The notes under the pieces were generated by a model, which was not told the DNA's origin, searched no databases, and worked only from the letters and a program-made list of their open reading frames with translations. Made by a program: the position numbers and the translations under genes. Positions 1 to 11,164 of a stretch of DNA of 64,000 nt are shown piece by piece. How positions within the stretch are numbered: position 1 is the first letter of the stretch; every line of letters starts with the position of its first letter. The stretch lies in assembly GCA_030867875.1 (NCBI GenBank), contig JAOWCC010001634.1, positions 38,645,403-38,709,402 of the forward strand, read 5' to 3'. The DNA comes from Actinernus sp. WN-2022 (Eukaryota > Cnidaria > Anthozoa > Actiniaria > Actinernidae).

Positions 1-461
1 GCTGTTGTCCATAAGCCTTCCACACTTTCTTTATCAGCCATCTTGGATGGACGAACAGCGCATGCGCTCTTAAGTCAATACCAAAATTTTGGCACCCGTA
101 CCAAATGGTAATTTACGGCAAAAAATGGAGTGTAAACGAGGTAGCGAACCGATATTTTTGGTATCCGTAACACTTTTATCCGAGCCGTGCCAAAAACCCA
201 GTGTAGTGTAATGGCCATGTCATCCATTGTCATTAATGGCCAATCAGGGATCCATTGGTTCCTGACACAAGCGGCCTTTTGAAATTAGCATAATAATTGT
301 AATGTTTATAAACACGAAGTATCGCCGTTGTTGCAGTTTCGAGTTTTACACCTCGCTTGTATTTATGAATATATTTAACTTCACTAATGAGCCAATGTAT
401 CTGTAGTCATCTGGACGTCTAACTTCTGTTTTTCACGTTTTGTTTTTGCTTTCTAATCAAG
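1..461. other. Upstream intronic sequence with a GGCAC inverted-repeat remnant
   Basis: No exon could be supported here. Around 75-205 there is a loose inverted repeat: 'ttttggcacccgtacc' on the left faces 'gagccgtgccaaaaa' on the right. It resembles the GGCACGGCA foldback family seen near 8.4, 53.4 and 54.7 kb. Positions 421-461 form a pyrimidine-rich tract ending in AG, read as the acceptor of the exon that starts at 462. The gene therefore begins upstream of the window. Confidence 0.45.
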
Positions 462-660
462 AAACGTTCGTACCACCCCGGTGAAATGCAACCCCTACAA
501 TCCCCGTATCAGTACGAGGATGATGACAATGCAAATACTAGTACGTCCACCACGGAGCCGTCCAGTAGCGTGCGCAGTAGCACTGTAGCGACCAGTCGAC
601 CTACTAGTGAAGCGTACAGTACTGCGGCCACTGCTAGCGTACCAGACAGCAGTGTCAGAA
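462..660 (+). CDS. Exon a of the unrecognised gene
   Basis: Acceptor is a T-rich tract ending 'ctaatcaag'; donor is 'gtgagt' at 661. The frame begins with AAA at 462 and ends in phase 1. It encodes KRSYHPGEMQPL, a short acidic EDDD cluster, and then about 45 residues rich in Ser and Thr. An ATG lies at 486, but the frame is open to the acceptor, so 486 is more likely an internal Met than the start. Confidence 0.78.
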
Positions 661-3600
661 GTGAGTATTCGTGGTTCGGCCCATGAGAACCCAATATTAT
701 ATTTTAACCGGTATCAGATTTCCAGATCGTTTATATCGACTACATGTCACAATTTCTTGCGCGATGGCGAATAAATTGCGTGCGCTTTTGGCTAACACTG
801 AGGGTATTAAAATACTACTTCGCAGATGCGACGTGTCAATATTTCTGCTTACATCAAGATACATCTCTAGCCTCGCTTCCATGCAGCCGGAAGTTGAAAC
901 GGCATTCATTAATATGCAGAGGAGTGCTGAGGTCTATTGTAGTTAAACTTCAGTTTCATGGAAGCGAGGCTTGGCTAGAGATGTAACCGGAAGTAGGTCC
1001 GTGCAGTAGAGTTGTAAATACGAGCGTACTGCTTTATGGGAATGCTCATTCTCTTTTCTTCATTCATAGGTGGCGGTGATGGAAAAACAGAAACTGGTAT
1101 GTTATGCCAAATCAGTAAAATTAAGAACAAACTATTATCCCCTCTGCGAGGAGGGGAATTAGAAATTCCAGAGCTGCCAACCATACGTGTGTTTTACTCC
1201 TGCTGTGAAACTATTTTTTTCCTATTAAACATCACTCTTTGTAAACATTCTTTCTTACATTACCCCAGCCCCAACCCCCAAGGAACTAACGGTTCCTCCC
1301 TTACACAACCTTTGTTTCAGATCCCGAATTGGAACAGTTCATCAAGCCATCGGCCAAACCAAAGTATTACCCAGACAATCCTGAATTAGGTATTACTAAG
1401 AATGATTCTCAGTTGTTAGTTCTTGTTCAGGCAAGAACTTCGGACTTACGACCTATAGGAATTGTGGGTAAAAAACATCAGCATTTGCCATCTAGCAAGA
1501 AAGTAGATTATTGATTGATTGATTGATTGATTTCATTTGATTGTGATTGATTGACTGATTGGTTGATTGATTGATTTTGATTGATTAAGTGATTGATTGA
1601 TTTCTCTAGAATTAGGATTTTTCATTTTATGTTTTAAGTTCTGCACCTGTAAATCTTCTTGACTCGGCTGAATAAATAACAAGCAGGTGACATCGTACTT
1701 TCAATGCCAGCAAAGTTTATAAAGTACGCAGAAATGATGCAATCCACCACTAAAAGTGCTGGATGGTTTCTACCATGAATTATTATGAGTTCAACAGACA
1801 ATTGGATCATCCAATATTGTTCGGGTGCATTTACCTTGATACTCGGTGAAACACGGAATTTGTCATGTGCATGAATCTTGATATCCAATCAAATGACAGA
1901 TGAATCTTGATATCCAATCAAATGACAGATGAATCTTGATATCCAATTCACTCTTTCACCTGGTGGCCATCGTGGATTCAAAGCGAGGCAATCCTTTGTT
2001 TTTGCTAGGTTAGCCTCGCACTGATGGGATATCACAACGAGTTTAGCCTAGCAAAAATAAAGGATTGCCTCGCTTGGAATCCAAGATGGTTACCGGGTGA
2101 AAAGAGTGAATCAAATGACAATCCACTAGTGATCCAATGAAACGCAATATCAAGATTGACCCGATGTGGTTCAAACACTAATTAAGCCAATTTAATTTTA
2201 ATTAAAGCTAAAAGGATTACATCATAGTATGAGTAGTTAATAAAAAGATGGACATAAAAAGCCACGACCGGAGTGTGGCTCGACCCTGCACCTCATGAGT
2301 ACTTCCAACTGCTAGTCATCTGTCTTATCCACTACATTATTGAGCCCGTTTGTTGGAATAACCTGGGGGAAATAACAACGACAAGCTTTGTGATCATTAT
2401 TGTATGCAGCACAATACCAGACAAACAATTCTTCATACATTACAGTGTTGTTTGAGAAGCAACCCACTCAATTGAGTGTTTCATCAAGGATTCCAAAGCG
2501 CCCCTCGGAATCCATTACTTTCTCGATGTTTGGAACTCCTGATGAAACACTTGAACTCATTTTGGAAATATTTCATCCTTTTGTACAACTTAATTTGTAT
2601 CACCCCGTATTGATACGTGGAGTATTGTTATTTCTTTATTTAAGAGCTTGCCAGAAAGTTATGGGAAACCCCGGAGAAATCAGGTAAATGTTTACTCTTT
2701 CCGTTAATGCGATTGCGCTGTCAAGGTTTCTTGTGTTAGCGTTTTTATTCTGTTGAGAATTTTAAGAAGAAAATTCCACGCCGCAATATATACACTAATG
2801 ATTTTCTCCGTGTCTTATTCCAGAGCATAGTACAACTCAGCCTGAATCCTCTACAGAAGAAGAAGAAGAACGTTCTCCCTCTCCCGTTATCCTTTCTGAA
2901 TCATCCGAGTCATCTGGCGATGATCAAAGTAATGAAACAAAAAACTTGTATCTGTTTCTGCATAGGGTTTCAATTCTGTGTTTTGTGTGTGTGTGCATTT
3001 CGGTGCCTTGTTTAAAGGGGCTATGTCACGATGTTGCGCATGTGTAGAGTCAACGAGGTGGAGTCAACGATGTCTGTTAATTGGCTACAAACAGTTGAAG
3101 CCCCCCTCGATGCTTGATTGAAATGATACGTAATATTTTCCTTGAAGATTATGTCTGTACACAGTTTGTTAGCCATGTTTGCATATTTGCTTTGATATTA
3201 ACCATCCCATATGTGCATGAGATTTGTCAGTTGATATGAAAATCGCTGAAAATAATTTATCACGCCACAGCCCCTTTCAGTTGTATACAGGTATTATTTA
3301 TACTTTCATTAAATTTGTTTTATGGTACAGTTATGTACGGTTTTCTTGTTTTGCATTTCTTTTTTGTAGAAGGCTTGCTTTCTCTTGTAAGGTAATGAAG
3401 TATTCTTTTCTTTCTCGTTTCTAGCTCCAAATGGTGATAAAACACCAGTGAAATCAAGGAAAAGGCGAAAAGGTTTGTTCTCCGTTCAAAAGTTGTTATT
3501 CAGGATATTCTCTCGGTTCCACTTCCCATAACTTACTTAGTAATATACATGCAACGATTTGTCTAATTTGATTAGCTGATATATCATCTATATTTATGCT

Positions 3601-6600
3601 AAACACCAGTGCCAAATCATGTAATACCTCAGATGTAAGCAAAATCTATTCAATCAAGACTCATGAATTGGATTGACTCAGGTGGCGGTCTTTCCTAACT
3701 TACCCTCGCTGTAGGACAATACAATAATGAGATTTCCCAATGCATTTACGGCCGGAAAAATTGAACATTTTAAGACAAATGCTTTGAATAAAGTGGAAAT
3801 ACGTTGTTGAATGTTATTAACAAGTAATTATGTATATATAGGCTCGGTATCGAGCCGTGAGGGTTTTGTTGCGCCCGCGATCCTCTCTGAGGGTGGCTTT
3901 GGAGAAACGGCACCTCCACGGCTGAAACCGAGCCTAGTAATCGTATGGTGGTTCTCTGACAGAGGCTGATCAAAGTCAGGACTCAACTAAGCCACAGATC
4001 GAATTGGAATATAGCGTTTGGTTTTTGTGGAAGGGAGTAGGTTCTCTCGTGCAATTCTGGATTAGTATGAACTCATAATATTTTTCAAAGAGCTCAAATT
4101 GCATTTGCCCTTGACGTGCTCATGCAATTTTAATACTCTTTGAAAAACTCACTCGTTCAAATTATTCCCGAATTGAACTCTGATACATATGACTACAAAT
4201 TCACGTGTTGCCTCTTATCCCTCTCCGCTCTCTTTAGGAGCTCCGTTTTACGCATCGGATGGCCCCATGCACAGTACTCCTATGGGTAAGAAGTAACCAT
4301 GAATAAATAACAAATTGCGCAATTATTATGTTGTTTAAAACTTTGAATTCCACGGTTTCAACCCGAGGGGCATTCATACTCCCATATATAGGCTATACGG
4401 GTACGTGCCGCTCAAAAGGGTATGGTTTTTGACAATTCTTAGTCTGGAACAGGGTATATAAATCACTGTTTTGGTCTGGAACAGGGTATCAAAATCACTC
4501 TGTTTTGGTGTGGAACAGGGAAGATGTTGTATATCAGCTGAAGGTAGTGGGATGCATGGTCCAAAGGATTAAGCAGCTTCTTGTGATTGTGAATGTAGTC
4601 CTGGTCACAGAGATGGAACAGGGTACCTTTTTGCCATTTTGTCTGGAACAGATTCGCAAAAATACAATTTCTTCGTCTGGAACAGGGTAAGGGTTTCAAG
4701 GTCTCAGCGGCACACCTCCATTCTAATTTTAGGGAGTTGCCCCCACCCCCGGGTTTCAACGAGACAAGAACGGATATGCTGTTTGTAAAACAATCGAGAA
4801 GGCAAGAAGCTCTAGCAAAGTTTCACTTCACTTGTAACAAAGCTACACCATACTATTTAAGTTTCTGTTAGTACGAATGTGTTTTTTAGCTTTTCAAAGT
4901 GATCCTCAAAATAGCCGACGCCTCAGCCTCCATTTTTAATGCACTACAAAATGGCCGCCAAGCCAAAAATATATATAGCTCCAGAGCTCCAGTGAGAATG
5001 ATTTGAAGAAATGCATAGAGTAATCAGTATATATTGGACACTTTAATTTAATTCATAACTGGATTGCAGGTAAGGAAACTGATAGCTTGTGAGGTTCGCA
5101 AAATTAAGGGCATTGATTGAGACGACCGCTTTATCTTGCTCGTTCTCATTACTTTAGACACAACCCTTGAGGAGGAAGCCCCCAAGCCAATCCACGGAGA
5201 CACCGACTCGTCCGATACAGACGAAGAAGACGTGACTGCCCCACGGTCTAAAGACGGTCCCACATTCAAGGTCAAAGCTGAGATCATCCCTGATAAGGCT
5301 CCATCGGGTTCAGCTGCTACAACTACATCAGACACGCCCTCCGAGAGCCAACTCAACAAGAAACCTCTGAAGTCGGCGTTGAAGAAACCACGAGCCGAGA
5401 GCAATACCACTGCCACACCTACAGAAACTCCTACAGAAACTCCTACGGAGCCGACGCCAGAGAAATCTGCTGATGGGTACGAGTATCTCTTTGAATATCT
5501 CTTTGATTTGCTTTGTAGGCTTTTATTACTGGGTCTTTGACTCATGGATGTATAAAGTAGATCTTGTTCCGGTTGTTCAGTGGCTGGATAACGCTATCCA
5601 CCGGGTAAACCCCTATCCAGTATAACTCTTAGATATCCTCGATGTTCCTCGAGATGTATTTGAGGGGAACATCGAGGGGTACAAAACTCACTGATTCCCG
5701 AGGGGCCAGTCATTCCTAAGTGATTTGTTATCAAGCAACGATTAGTGCTGCTCTATGACAAAGCCGCCAGCTTGACACACTTCACGCCATCTTCTGTCAC
5801 GATGTGATCACGTGGCGGGATACATTGAAATCGTATCCCGCGCGGAATACATTGGAGTTTGATGACTGCCACGTGACCTCGCATCCACCAATGAGAGCGT
5901 GTGTTGCATCAGCTAGTTTTATCTACTGCGCGTTAAGACACTTTTAACAACCAGACTGTACAATTCGTTGCTCCTCGCTCACTAACTAGTTCGTAAACTT
6001 TCAGTTCTGAAAATTAGAACTAAGCGTGAGCAGACGTAACGCAATCTCGCTGGGTTCCTCTTTAATATTACTTGTTAGAAAGAGGCATAAGGAATTAATA
6101 AGAGAAGAGAGTGACTAATTGATAAGAGAAGATATTGTATTGATGTTGAATGGCAAAAGAGACGATTGACAATTTATACGCAACTTTAAAACGTGACGTT
6201 TTGGTTTTCTAGTCACGCAAGACTCTTCATACTTAAGTTGAAAATAGTCGTTGTTAAAAAGCATCGAAAAGCTTGATTTATCGACCATACACTGATACAA
6301 TCCTTTGCTAGACTCGATGATCTGAAGATTATTAGGATTCCGGCTAGAAAGCGTATGTGTCAACTAGAAGAATCGCCATAAAATATGAACTACTCATACG
6401 TTGTTCGGCTCCACTGTCAGGCCTTGTCATCCCATGTCAAACCTATTACATTTTTTTTTCAGTTTCAATTATTTCCCTATAAACTTCGGTTGTTGTTACG
6501 TAATATTTACAGTTCAATTTCATCACATTCATTGGTTAAACAGAAAGTTCTGGTATAAAAGGTTACCCCCCCCCCCCCCTCCTTTTTTCAGGCCTTTGTT

Positions 6601-7000
6601 CATTAATGATTGCCAATAGTATTGTATGTACTGTTTACGTACTCTGTAGCCCTTACACGGAAGTTTAACATTTATGCATTCGATTTGAATTTCGTGCGAT
6701 AAGCAAATCAGCAGGGTGCATTCAAGCGGATCATCACGCAGATGTTCACAAAGGCTGCGTGACAACTGATTGTGTCAATGGCGTGACCATGTCCCATTTA
6801 TACCGGAACTACCTGTTTAAATACGCCTTTCAACTTCCTTCCTCAGAGATGATAAACCTCGTCACCATCGATCGAGAACACATTCAGGCGAGAAGAAGAA
6901 GAAGGGCAAGAAGCACAAGCACAGTGGCCGGGACCGTAAGACGGTAGTGAAGTTTAAGGGAGACAGAAATTCAATGCAGATGTCTGAACCGAGCGAGTAA
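462..7000 (+). CDS. 3' part of an unrecognised gene encoding a Ser/Thr-rich, acidic then Lys/His-rich protein (partial, spliced)
   Basis: Joined exons are 462-660, 1070-1096, 1321-1389, 2824-2928, 3425-3472, 4238-4285, 5158-5476 and 6847-7000. They total 969 nt: 322 codons plus TAA, in frame across every junction, all with GT..AG ends. No enzyme or binding domain is recognised. The chain starts with KRSYHPGEMQPL, then has Ser/Thr-rich runs, an acidic EEEEE stretch with SPSP, a KSRKRRK basic cluster, a Thr/Pro repeat (TPTETPTETPTEP) and a Lys/His tail (GEKKKKGKKHKH). This looks intrinsically disordered, such as the cytoplasmic tail of a receptor or a nuclear or scaffold protein. The 5' end is missing. 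Frame continuity over eight exons makes the gene real; identity is unknown. A different 3' end using 22845-22912 is possible. Confidence 0.8.
858..985. repeat. Foldback repeat, arms about 28 bp
   Basis: 'acatctctagcctcgcttcc' (about 860-883) is the inverted complement of 'ggaagcgaggcttggctagagatgt' (about 960-984) apart from a few bases. It lies in the intron between the 199-nt and 27-nt exons. Confidence 0.7.
1070..1096 (+). CDS. 27-nt microexon of the unrecognised gene
   Basis: Preceded by 'cttcattcatag' and followed by 'gtatgt'. Length is 27 nt, phase 1 to phase 1, encoding SGGDGKTET with the flanking bases. It fits the frame of both neighbouring exons and can be skipped without a frameshift. 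Confidence 0.7.
1321..1389 (+). CDS. 69-nt cassette exon of the unrecognised gene
   Basis: Acceptor 'cctttgtttcag', donor 'gtatta' at 1390 (a weak donor). Phase 1-1. Encodes a peptide containing PELEQFIKPSAKPKYYPD. Confidence 0.75.
   Translation: MPNWNSSSSHRPNQSITQTILN
1513..1605 (+). repeat. (TTGA)n microsatellite
   Basis: An imperfect TTGA/TGAT tetranucleotide run in the intron after the 69-nt exon. Confidence 0.85.
1871..1947 (+). repeat. 29-bp tandem repeat, third copy split by a MITE
   Basis: Two exact 29-bp copies (1871-1899, 1900-1928) begin 'atgaatcttgatatccaat'. A third starts at 1929 and stops after 19 bases at 1947. It resumes at 2110 as 'atcaaatgaca', on the far side of the foldback element 1948-2109. 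Confidence 0.9.
1948..2109. mobile_element. 162-bp foldback MITE (TCACYC...GRGTGA termini), copy 1
   Basis: The two ends are inverted repeats of each other over about 70 bp: 'tcactctttcacc' with 'gggtgaaaagagtga', followed inward by 'gaggcaatcctttgttttt' with 'aaaaataaaggattgcctc'. It interrupts the third unit of the 29-bp tandem repeat, so the empty site is known. The bases AT are found on both sides. It shares termini and an internal 'gcctcgcactga' with the element at 58030-58180. No transposase is encoded; it must be non-autonomous. Confidence 0.85.
2824..2928 (+). CDS. 105-nt acidic cassette exon of the unrecognised gene
   Basis: Acceptor 'gtcttattccag', donor 'gtaatg' at 2929. Phase 1-1, 35 codons. 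Encodes an acidic Ser-rich stretch with EEEEE followed by RSPSPV and SESSESSGDD, a typical casein-kinase-type acidic serine cluster. Confidence 0.78.
3425..3472 (+). CDS. 48-nt basic cassette exon of the unrecognised gene
   Basis: Acceptor 'ctttctcgtttctag', donor 'gtttgt' at 3473. Phase 1-1, encoding TPNGDKTPVKSRKRRK. The KSRKRRK cluster could be a nuclear localisation or membrane-proximal basic motif; inclusion or skipping would switch it on or off. Confidence 0.75.
3840..3936. repeat. Foldback repeat
   Basis: 'aggctcggtatcgagccgtg' at the left faces 'cacggctgaaaccgagcct' at the right. Intronic, no coding capacity. Confidence 0.75.
4238..4285 (+). CDS. 48-nt cassette exon of the unrecognised gene
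   Basis: Acceptor 'ctctccgctctctttag', donor 'gtaaga' at 4286. Phase 1-1, encoding GAPFYASDGPMHSTPM. Confidence 0.75.
4441..4690 (+). repeat. Degenerate 'tctggaacaggg' tandem repeat
   Basis: The core 'tggaacaggg' recurs six times between about 4444 and 4686, spaced irregularly. Two early copies are followed by a shared 'tat..aaatcact' extension. It is intronic. Confidence 0.75.
5158..5476 (+). CDS. 319-nt exon of the unrecognised gene
   Basis: Acceptor 'cgttctcattactttag', donor 'gtacga' at 5477. It enters in phase 1 and leaves in phase 2, so unlike the cassettes before it, it is not skippable without changing the frame. It encodes an acidic start (LEEEAPK, DTDSSDTDEEDV), a mixed middle, a Lys cluster (KKPLKSALKKPR) and a Thr/Pro repeat (TPTETPTETPTEP). 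Confidence 0.8.
5570..5700. repeat. Small inverted repeats
   Basis: Two short palindromic blocks: 'ggataacgctatccaccggg' with 'ctatccag' (5585-5622), and 'cctcgatgttcctc' with 'gaggggaacatcgagg' (5636-5680). They look like remnants of small non-autonomous elements. Confidence 0.5.
6847..7000 (+). CDS. Terminal exon of the unrecognised gene with overlapping stop and splice donor
   Basis: Acceptor 'caacttccttcctcag'. It encodes a His/Lys-rich tail (RHHRSRTHSGEKKKKGKKHKH) and ends ...SEPSE with TAA at 6998-7000. The stop overlaps a consensus donor, GTAAGT at 6997-7002, and a second donor, GTAAGA, lies at 6936. An AATAAA follows at 7014-7019. The terminal exon can therefore be read as a polyadenylated end or as an internal exon. 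Confidence 0.75.
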
Positions 7001-7013
7001 GTACAATTTATAC

Positions 7014-7019
7014 AATAAA
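7014..7019 (+). terminator. Candidate polyadenylation signal AATAAA
   Basis: It lies 14 nt after the stop codon at 6998-7000. If used, the 3' UTR would be only some 30-40 nt. It is placed to compete with splicing at the donor 6997. Confidence 0.45.
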
Positions 7020-7439
7020 CAGTGCGAAACGTACGCTCTGATTAATTGGTCCATAGCCATGATCTATTAGAGTACAGATGCACGGATGACGTCAGAAGGC
7101 TACGCGTGCGCTCTATTTTATTGGGAAAGTTCACTAATTATTGTATAAAACAAATATAGTTCATTCTGCCGTTGGTGTGTCCTCGTATAGATGTACAGAA
7201 GACGTTACAACGTGGCGAGTAACAATTCTCGTCTCGTGGCGCACTTCTTTGCTCGATTCGTTCGCTGCAGTCGGCCAAATACAATCGGAGCCTGGTACCA
7301 GGCGCGGTGTTTAACCTAATGTATTACGTATTTGAGTGCGGAATAAATTCAGCCGTTTGAGTGAACCAGAGCTGAAATATTATGCGACTTGCTGTATTCA
7401 CTGACCTTTCAACTGATCTTTAAGATATTGGACCAGTTA

Positions 7440-7525
7440 CCTCTACCGTATAATAAGTAATAGATACAGATTACTATAGATACAGATTATACCTCTACCG
7501 TATAATAAGTAATAGATACATATTG
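7440..7525 (+). repeat. Local direct duplication
   Basis: The block 'cctctaccgtataataagta' plus 'atagataca' occurs at about 7441 and again at about 7492. Confidence 0.85.
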
Positions 7526-7529
7526 AGTG

Positions 7530-7580
7530 GCCGTGCTTTATCGGATTTACAAACTCAAGCTGAAAGCGATAAAGCACGGA
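7530..7580. repeat. Hairpin
   Basis: 'ccgtgctttatcg' and 'cgataaagcacgg' form a 13-bp perfect stem around a 22-nt loop, directly before the dispersed repeat at 7581. Confidence 0.75.
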
Positions 7581-7810
7581 CACGAATTCTGTATCTGACT
7601 TATCAAACGTCTAGGTGTATAGAGTCAGTTATGTTTTTCAGTTATTTTGGCGATACGACCTACTTTAGCCGAGAAAATCGAAGCAAAAGTTAACGTATAT
7701 CAGGACGAAATCTGTTTCAGATTTACAGATCACTTATCGCACATTCATTTCCTTTGTTTTTCCTTCATGAATTATTAATGAGCTTGATGACGATATTATC
7801 AAGATTGTCT
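7581..7810 (+). repeat. Dispersed repeat, copy 1 (pair with 46021-46237)
   Basis: Shares 'cttatcaaacgtctag', 'gagaaaatcgaag' and 'catgaattattaatgag' in the same order and orientation with 46021-46237 in intron 3 of the PDZRN gene. Confidence 0.8.
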
Positions 7811-8416
7811 TTGCAATATTAATTGGAAAAAAAATACAGTATTGTTATCGTTCTCGGTCGGTTAAGTGTGTGGACGGTCTTGAGAGTTGATTTCATGTTG
7901 GGGACGAAAAAGTAGAAGACTGTATTCGTCTTTTGTCCCAGACGGTAATTTTTTTAGTTTGTTCAGAGATTTGAAAATTCAGTATTATTGACAGTTCCCT
8001 TAAATGTTTCCGAACTGTCACACCTATACTGTTGTCGATTGGTAACACTGTATGACTTCGTCCCCGCCCCATCCATCCCGGGTAAAACGTGTTCACGCAC
8101 TACCTGTGTCTGCGCACGTATACTTCCCTTAGCGCACTCACAGACCCTACCCGACCGCCTTCTTCCCTCTCTTTTCCTTTTGACTAAAACTAATAAACAT
8201 CCCTTGCATTGTTTGTGCATTTCACTGCCACTTTCTCGTATGCCATATTAGTTAACCAACTTTGTTAGAACTAGGTAACGGTATCACTCAACAACGTGCG
8301 TGGGTAAGGGTCGCATTTCAGTGTCGCAGAGTTTCACTGCCTTTTGGATAATTCATTGCCGTTGCGCGAGCCTAAACATCATTGCGTTCACAGATGAGGA
8401 ATTTAACAAACCCTCC

Positions 8417-8584
8417 GGTTTACACGACAAATATTTGGGCACGACACCTAAATATTTGTCGGCACGGCTCCCTTATTTTTGTCGGCACGGCACCCTTATT
8501 TTGTCGTGTAATTGAAATGTCGCGGTTTCGCGTGCCCGACAATCTAGTACTGCTGAGACACAAAGTGCTCGTGTAAACGGGGCT
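8417..8584. mobile_element. GGCACGGCA-type foldback MITE, copy 1
   Basis: Ends 'ccggtttacacgac' and 'cgtgtaaacggggc' are inverted. The interior repeats 'gtcggcacggc' and contains 'cgcgtgcccgacaa'. It shares this core with the elements near 53.4 and 54.7 kb. Confidence 0.65.
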
Positions 8585-11160
8585 TTTATCGCTTCCAAGA
8601 TTGTTATCTTGTTTTACTTGTTTAGTTAACAGTTTCTTGCCACCTGTTTGTCGATTTTTTCAGTTGGTGAAAACTTACAATACTGCGTCTGGATGTTATA
8701 GGCAACTTGTTGTGTATATAGTTTGTCCTCATTGTTTGTACACACGCGCGCACACTCTAGACTCCGAACAGTCTCTTTATTTTTCTTCGTCTTTTATCAG
8801 CACCATTTTATTAGTGGCCGAGTGAGAGCTAACAATGACCAAGACTTGCTCGCAGTCTCCACACTCTTAACGGATAACGCTCTAACGTAACCATTTAAAA
8901 TGCGAACGCGATTACGTGAAGGCTTATGGGAGCAAGCTACTTCGAAATTTATTCAATATTTGTCAGACTTAGCCATATGTCTTCCAGAGTCCAAAAATAT
9001 TAATCAATAATTATATGCAGGGTTTCAATAGAAACCGGCTACTGGCTTTGCTCCGGTGACTATTAAACTCGTATAACCGGTTTCTTCTGTGATTTAACTC
9101 CTCCATCGCGCCATACTTCTACTATGCCTATGGCAATTTTTAATGCCTCTCGTCCTGCTTTTAAAATTAATGAAACCCTGAATATTGAAACAGTTTTCAA
9201 AGAAAGTTTAGCTCCTCTAACTACAGTATTGTGGGCTCTAGCTTCTGGCACTCATGCGGCTTTTTTGGAGGGCGTAATTTATTGTTTTCGGCGATGAACT
9301 ATTATCGACTTAATGAACCGTAGAGCTGTTTTTTTCTTCCCCTGTTATCACAGTTGGACACCAAATAAACACTGTTTTGAGCAATTAGCTTTATTTCTGG
9401 GTTATTAGTTCTGACACTTAGCTCTACCAGTGGTTCTGAGTTACTTTCATGCACAGAATATTCGCGAATACAGAGTTTCCTCGGGGCTTGTATACTTCCC
9501 GTTCTTTACGCAAAATGGCGGTATTGAAAGGGCGGTAATTTTTTTATTCATCTTGTTTCTGAAGACACAAGTGAGTAGACTCTGTATATAACGCGCACTG
9601 TAAACAAGCAGTCTTTGTACATTTGGTCGAATCTACAGTGTGTATGATTCTGGACAGGCTAAGGCAGCCGACCGTTTTGATAGAGTGCGAGTCTGACTCG
9701 AAAAGCTCTTGTCTTAAAGTCAATTTCGATTAACTGCTCAAGTTGTCAGTGATGGTCAATATGTTATTAGCATATTACAATAATATTGACTCATTCGTGC
9801 TATCTAGAAAACTATTGAATCAAAAATAGATGACATACGAAAGGGTTTAAAATTTGGGACAAGTCAGTAACGAGGGCGATGAATAGGAATTAGACTAAAC
9901 ACCCTCTTCTGGTGAAAATCGCCGCATGAACTTTCCAGTTTTTTCCCCACGATATATCACAGTTAAAAAGTTGACAAGCGAACAAAATATTCATTACATT
10001 AAGGACAATAAAAGCCTCACAGGTGAAAACAATTATAACTTGCAATTGGCGTAGTTCTTGTTGAATTATATGAATTTGAAGCTCATATTAACCGGCTCCG
10101 TCACTGGATATTACCAAGATTGATATCAGCTTTTAACACACTTTCGAGTACTCCTTCACCTGTGAAGTAATTCACTATTCAACACTCGGTTATGGCAAGT
10201 GTTTGCATTAGAAATCGTAAATCTTTAAGATCAATTAAGTCGATAAGGGTGTTTCCTGTTATTTAACGCTTTCTTTGACAAGCAATAACGCACCACTAAT
10301 GCTTAGCCTAATGCTTCCTGAATTGCCGAACAAGAATCGTTCAAAAGTAAAACTTCCTTTCGCAGGATGACTATATTTATGGAGTGAAAATCACGTAGCT
10401 TCACACGAGAACATTCTAACCCTGCTAAATATGGAGAATTGTGCGGTGTGTAGTCAAAATATTTTTATCACTTGGCTCCGAACTGTCTAGGATATTTACT
10501 GAGGCTTTTGGAATATTTCATCCCTGCCCCCTCTGTTGTCAAATATTGTATAACAACTTTAATTAAAACGTGAAGATTATGGAAACTCTTTGATATGTCG
10601 AACTGGTGAAAGACGCAACCGGCAGAAAAGCAGATGCGATTATTTCTGACTTTATTTTAATGACCACACAAAACTAGATCTCAGTTTAATGTATAAAAGT
10701 GCATTACTGCGCGCGGCTCTAAAGAAAACTGGCTGTGCTTGTTTTGAATTGGAAAACGTTATTTGAAGTGCCCCTAATAATATTACTTCAAGTAGTTATA
10801 TTTCAGTCGCATTTCCGCACATTGCGAGGGTTTGTTTACTTTTATTGCTATGATAAAGGATGGCCTCTCTCTCTTGTGAAAAATCCCTGCAAAACAGCGG
10901 TGATTCATGTAACAAAGTGACATCGGGATGTAGAAAATATATTTTTTATCTCCGTTGAAGAGTATTGTTTCTGTTTCTCTTGGGGACACTGCGGGTTGAC
11001 TCGCAGTTGTGGGAGGGTCTTTATTTCCTGCTGACCCATTAGGTCTTTGTTCAGAAATATCAGCGGAGATTAAAAGTGACCGTGTTACCAAAACTACTGA
11101 TCAGGTTTGATTAAAATCACAACTACGCAAAACCAAATTCATCAACATATCCAATATTGG
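8585..11160. other. No supported gene
   Basis: Nothing recognisable on either strand. A 62-codon open frame at 9063-9251 (-) and a 115-codon frame at 12055-12402 (+), in the next stretch, lack family similarity, splice context and a convincing composition, and are not called. Confidence 0.5.
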
Positions 11161-11164
11161 TATT

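Noticed and set aside
5048..5545. 165-codon minus-strand frame
   Set aside because: Antisense shadow of the 319-nt coding exon 5158-5476, whose plus-strand frame is in phase with seven other exons.
9063..9251. 62-codon open frame on the minus strand, also open on the plus strand
   Set aside because: No family similarity, no splice context; both strands look equally open, as in chance or repeat sequence.
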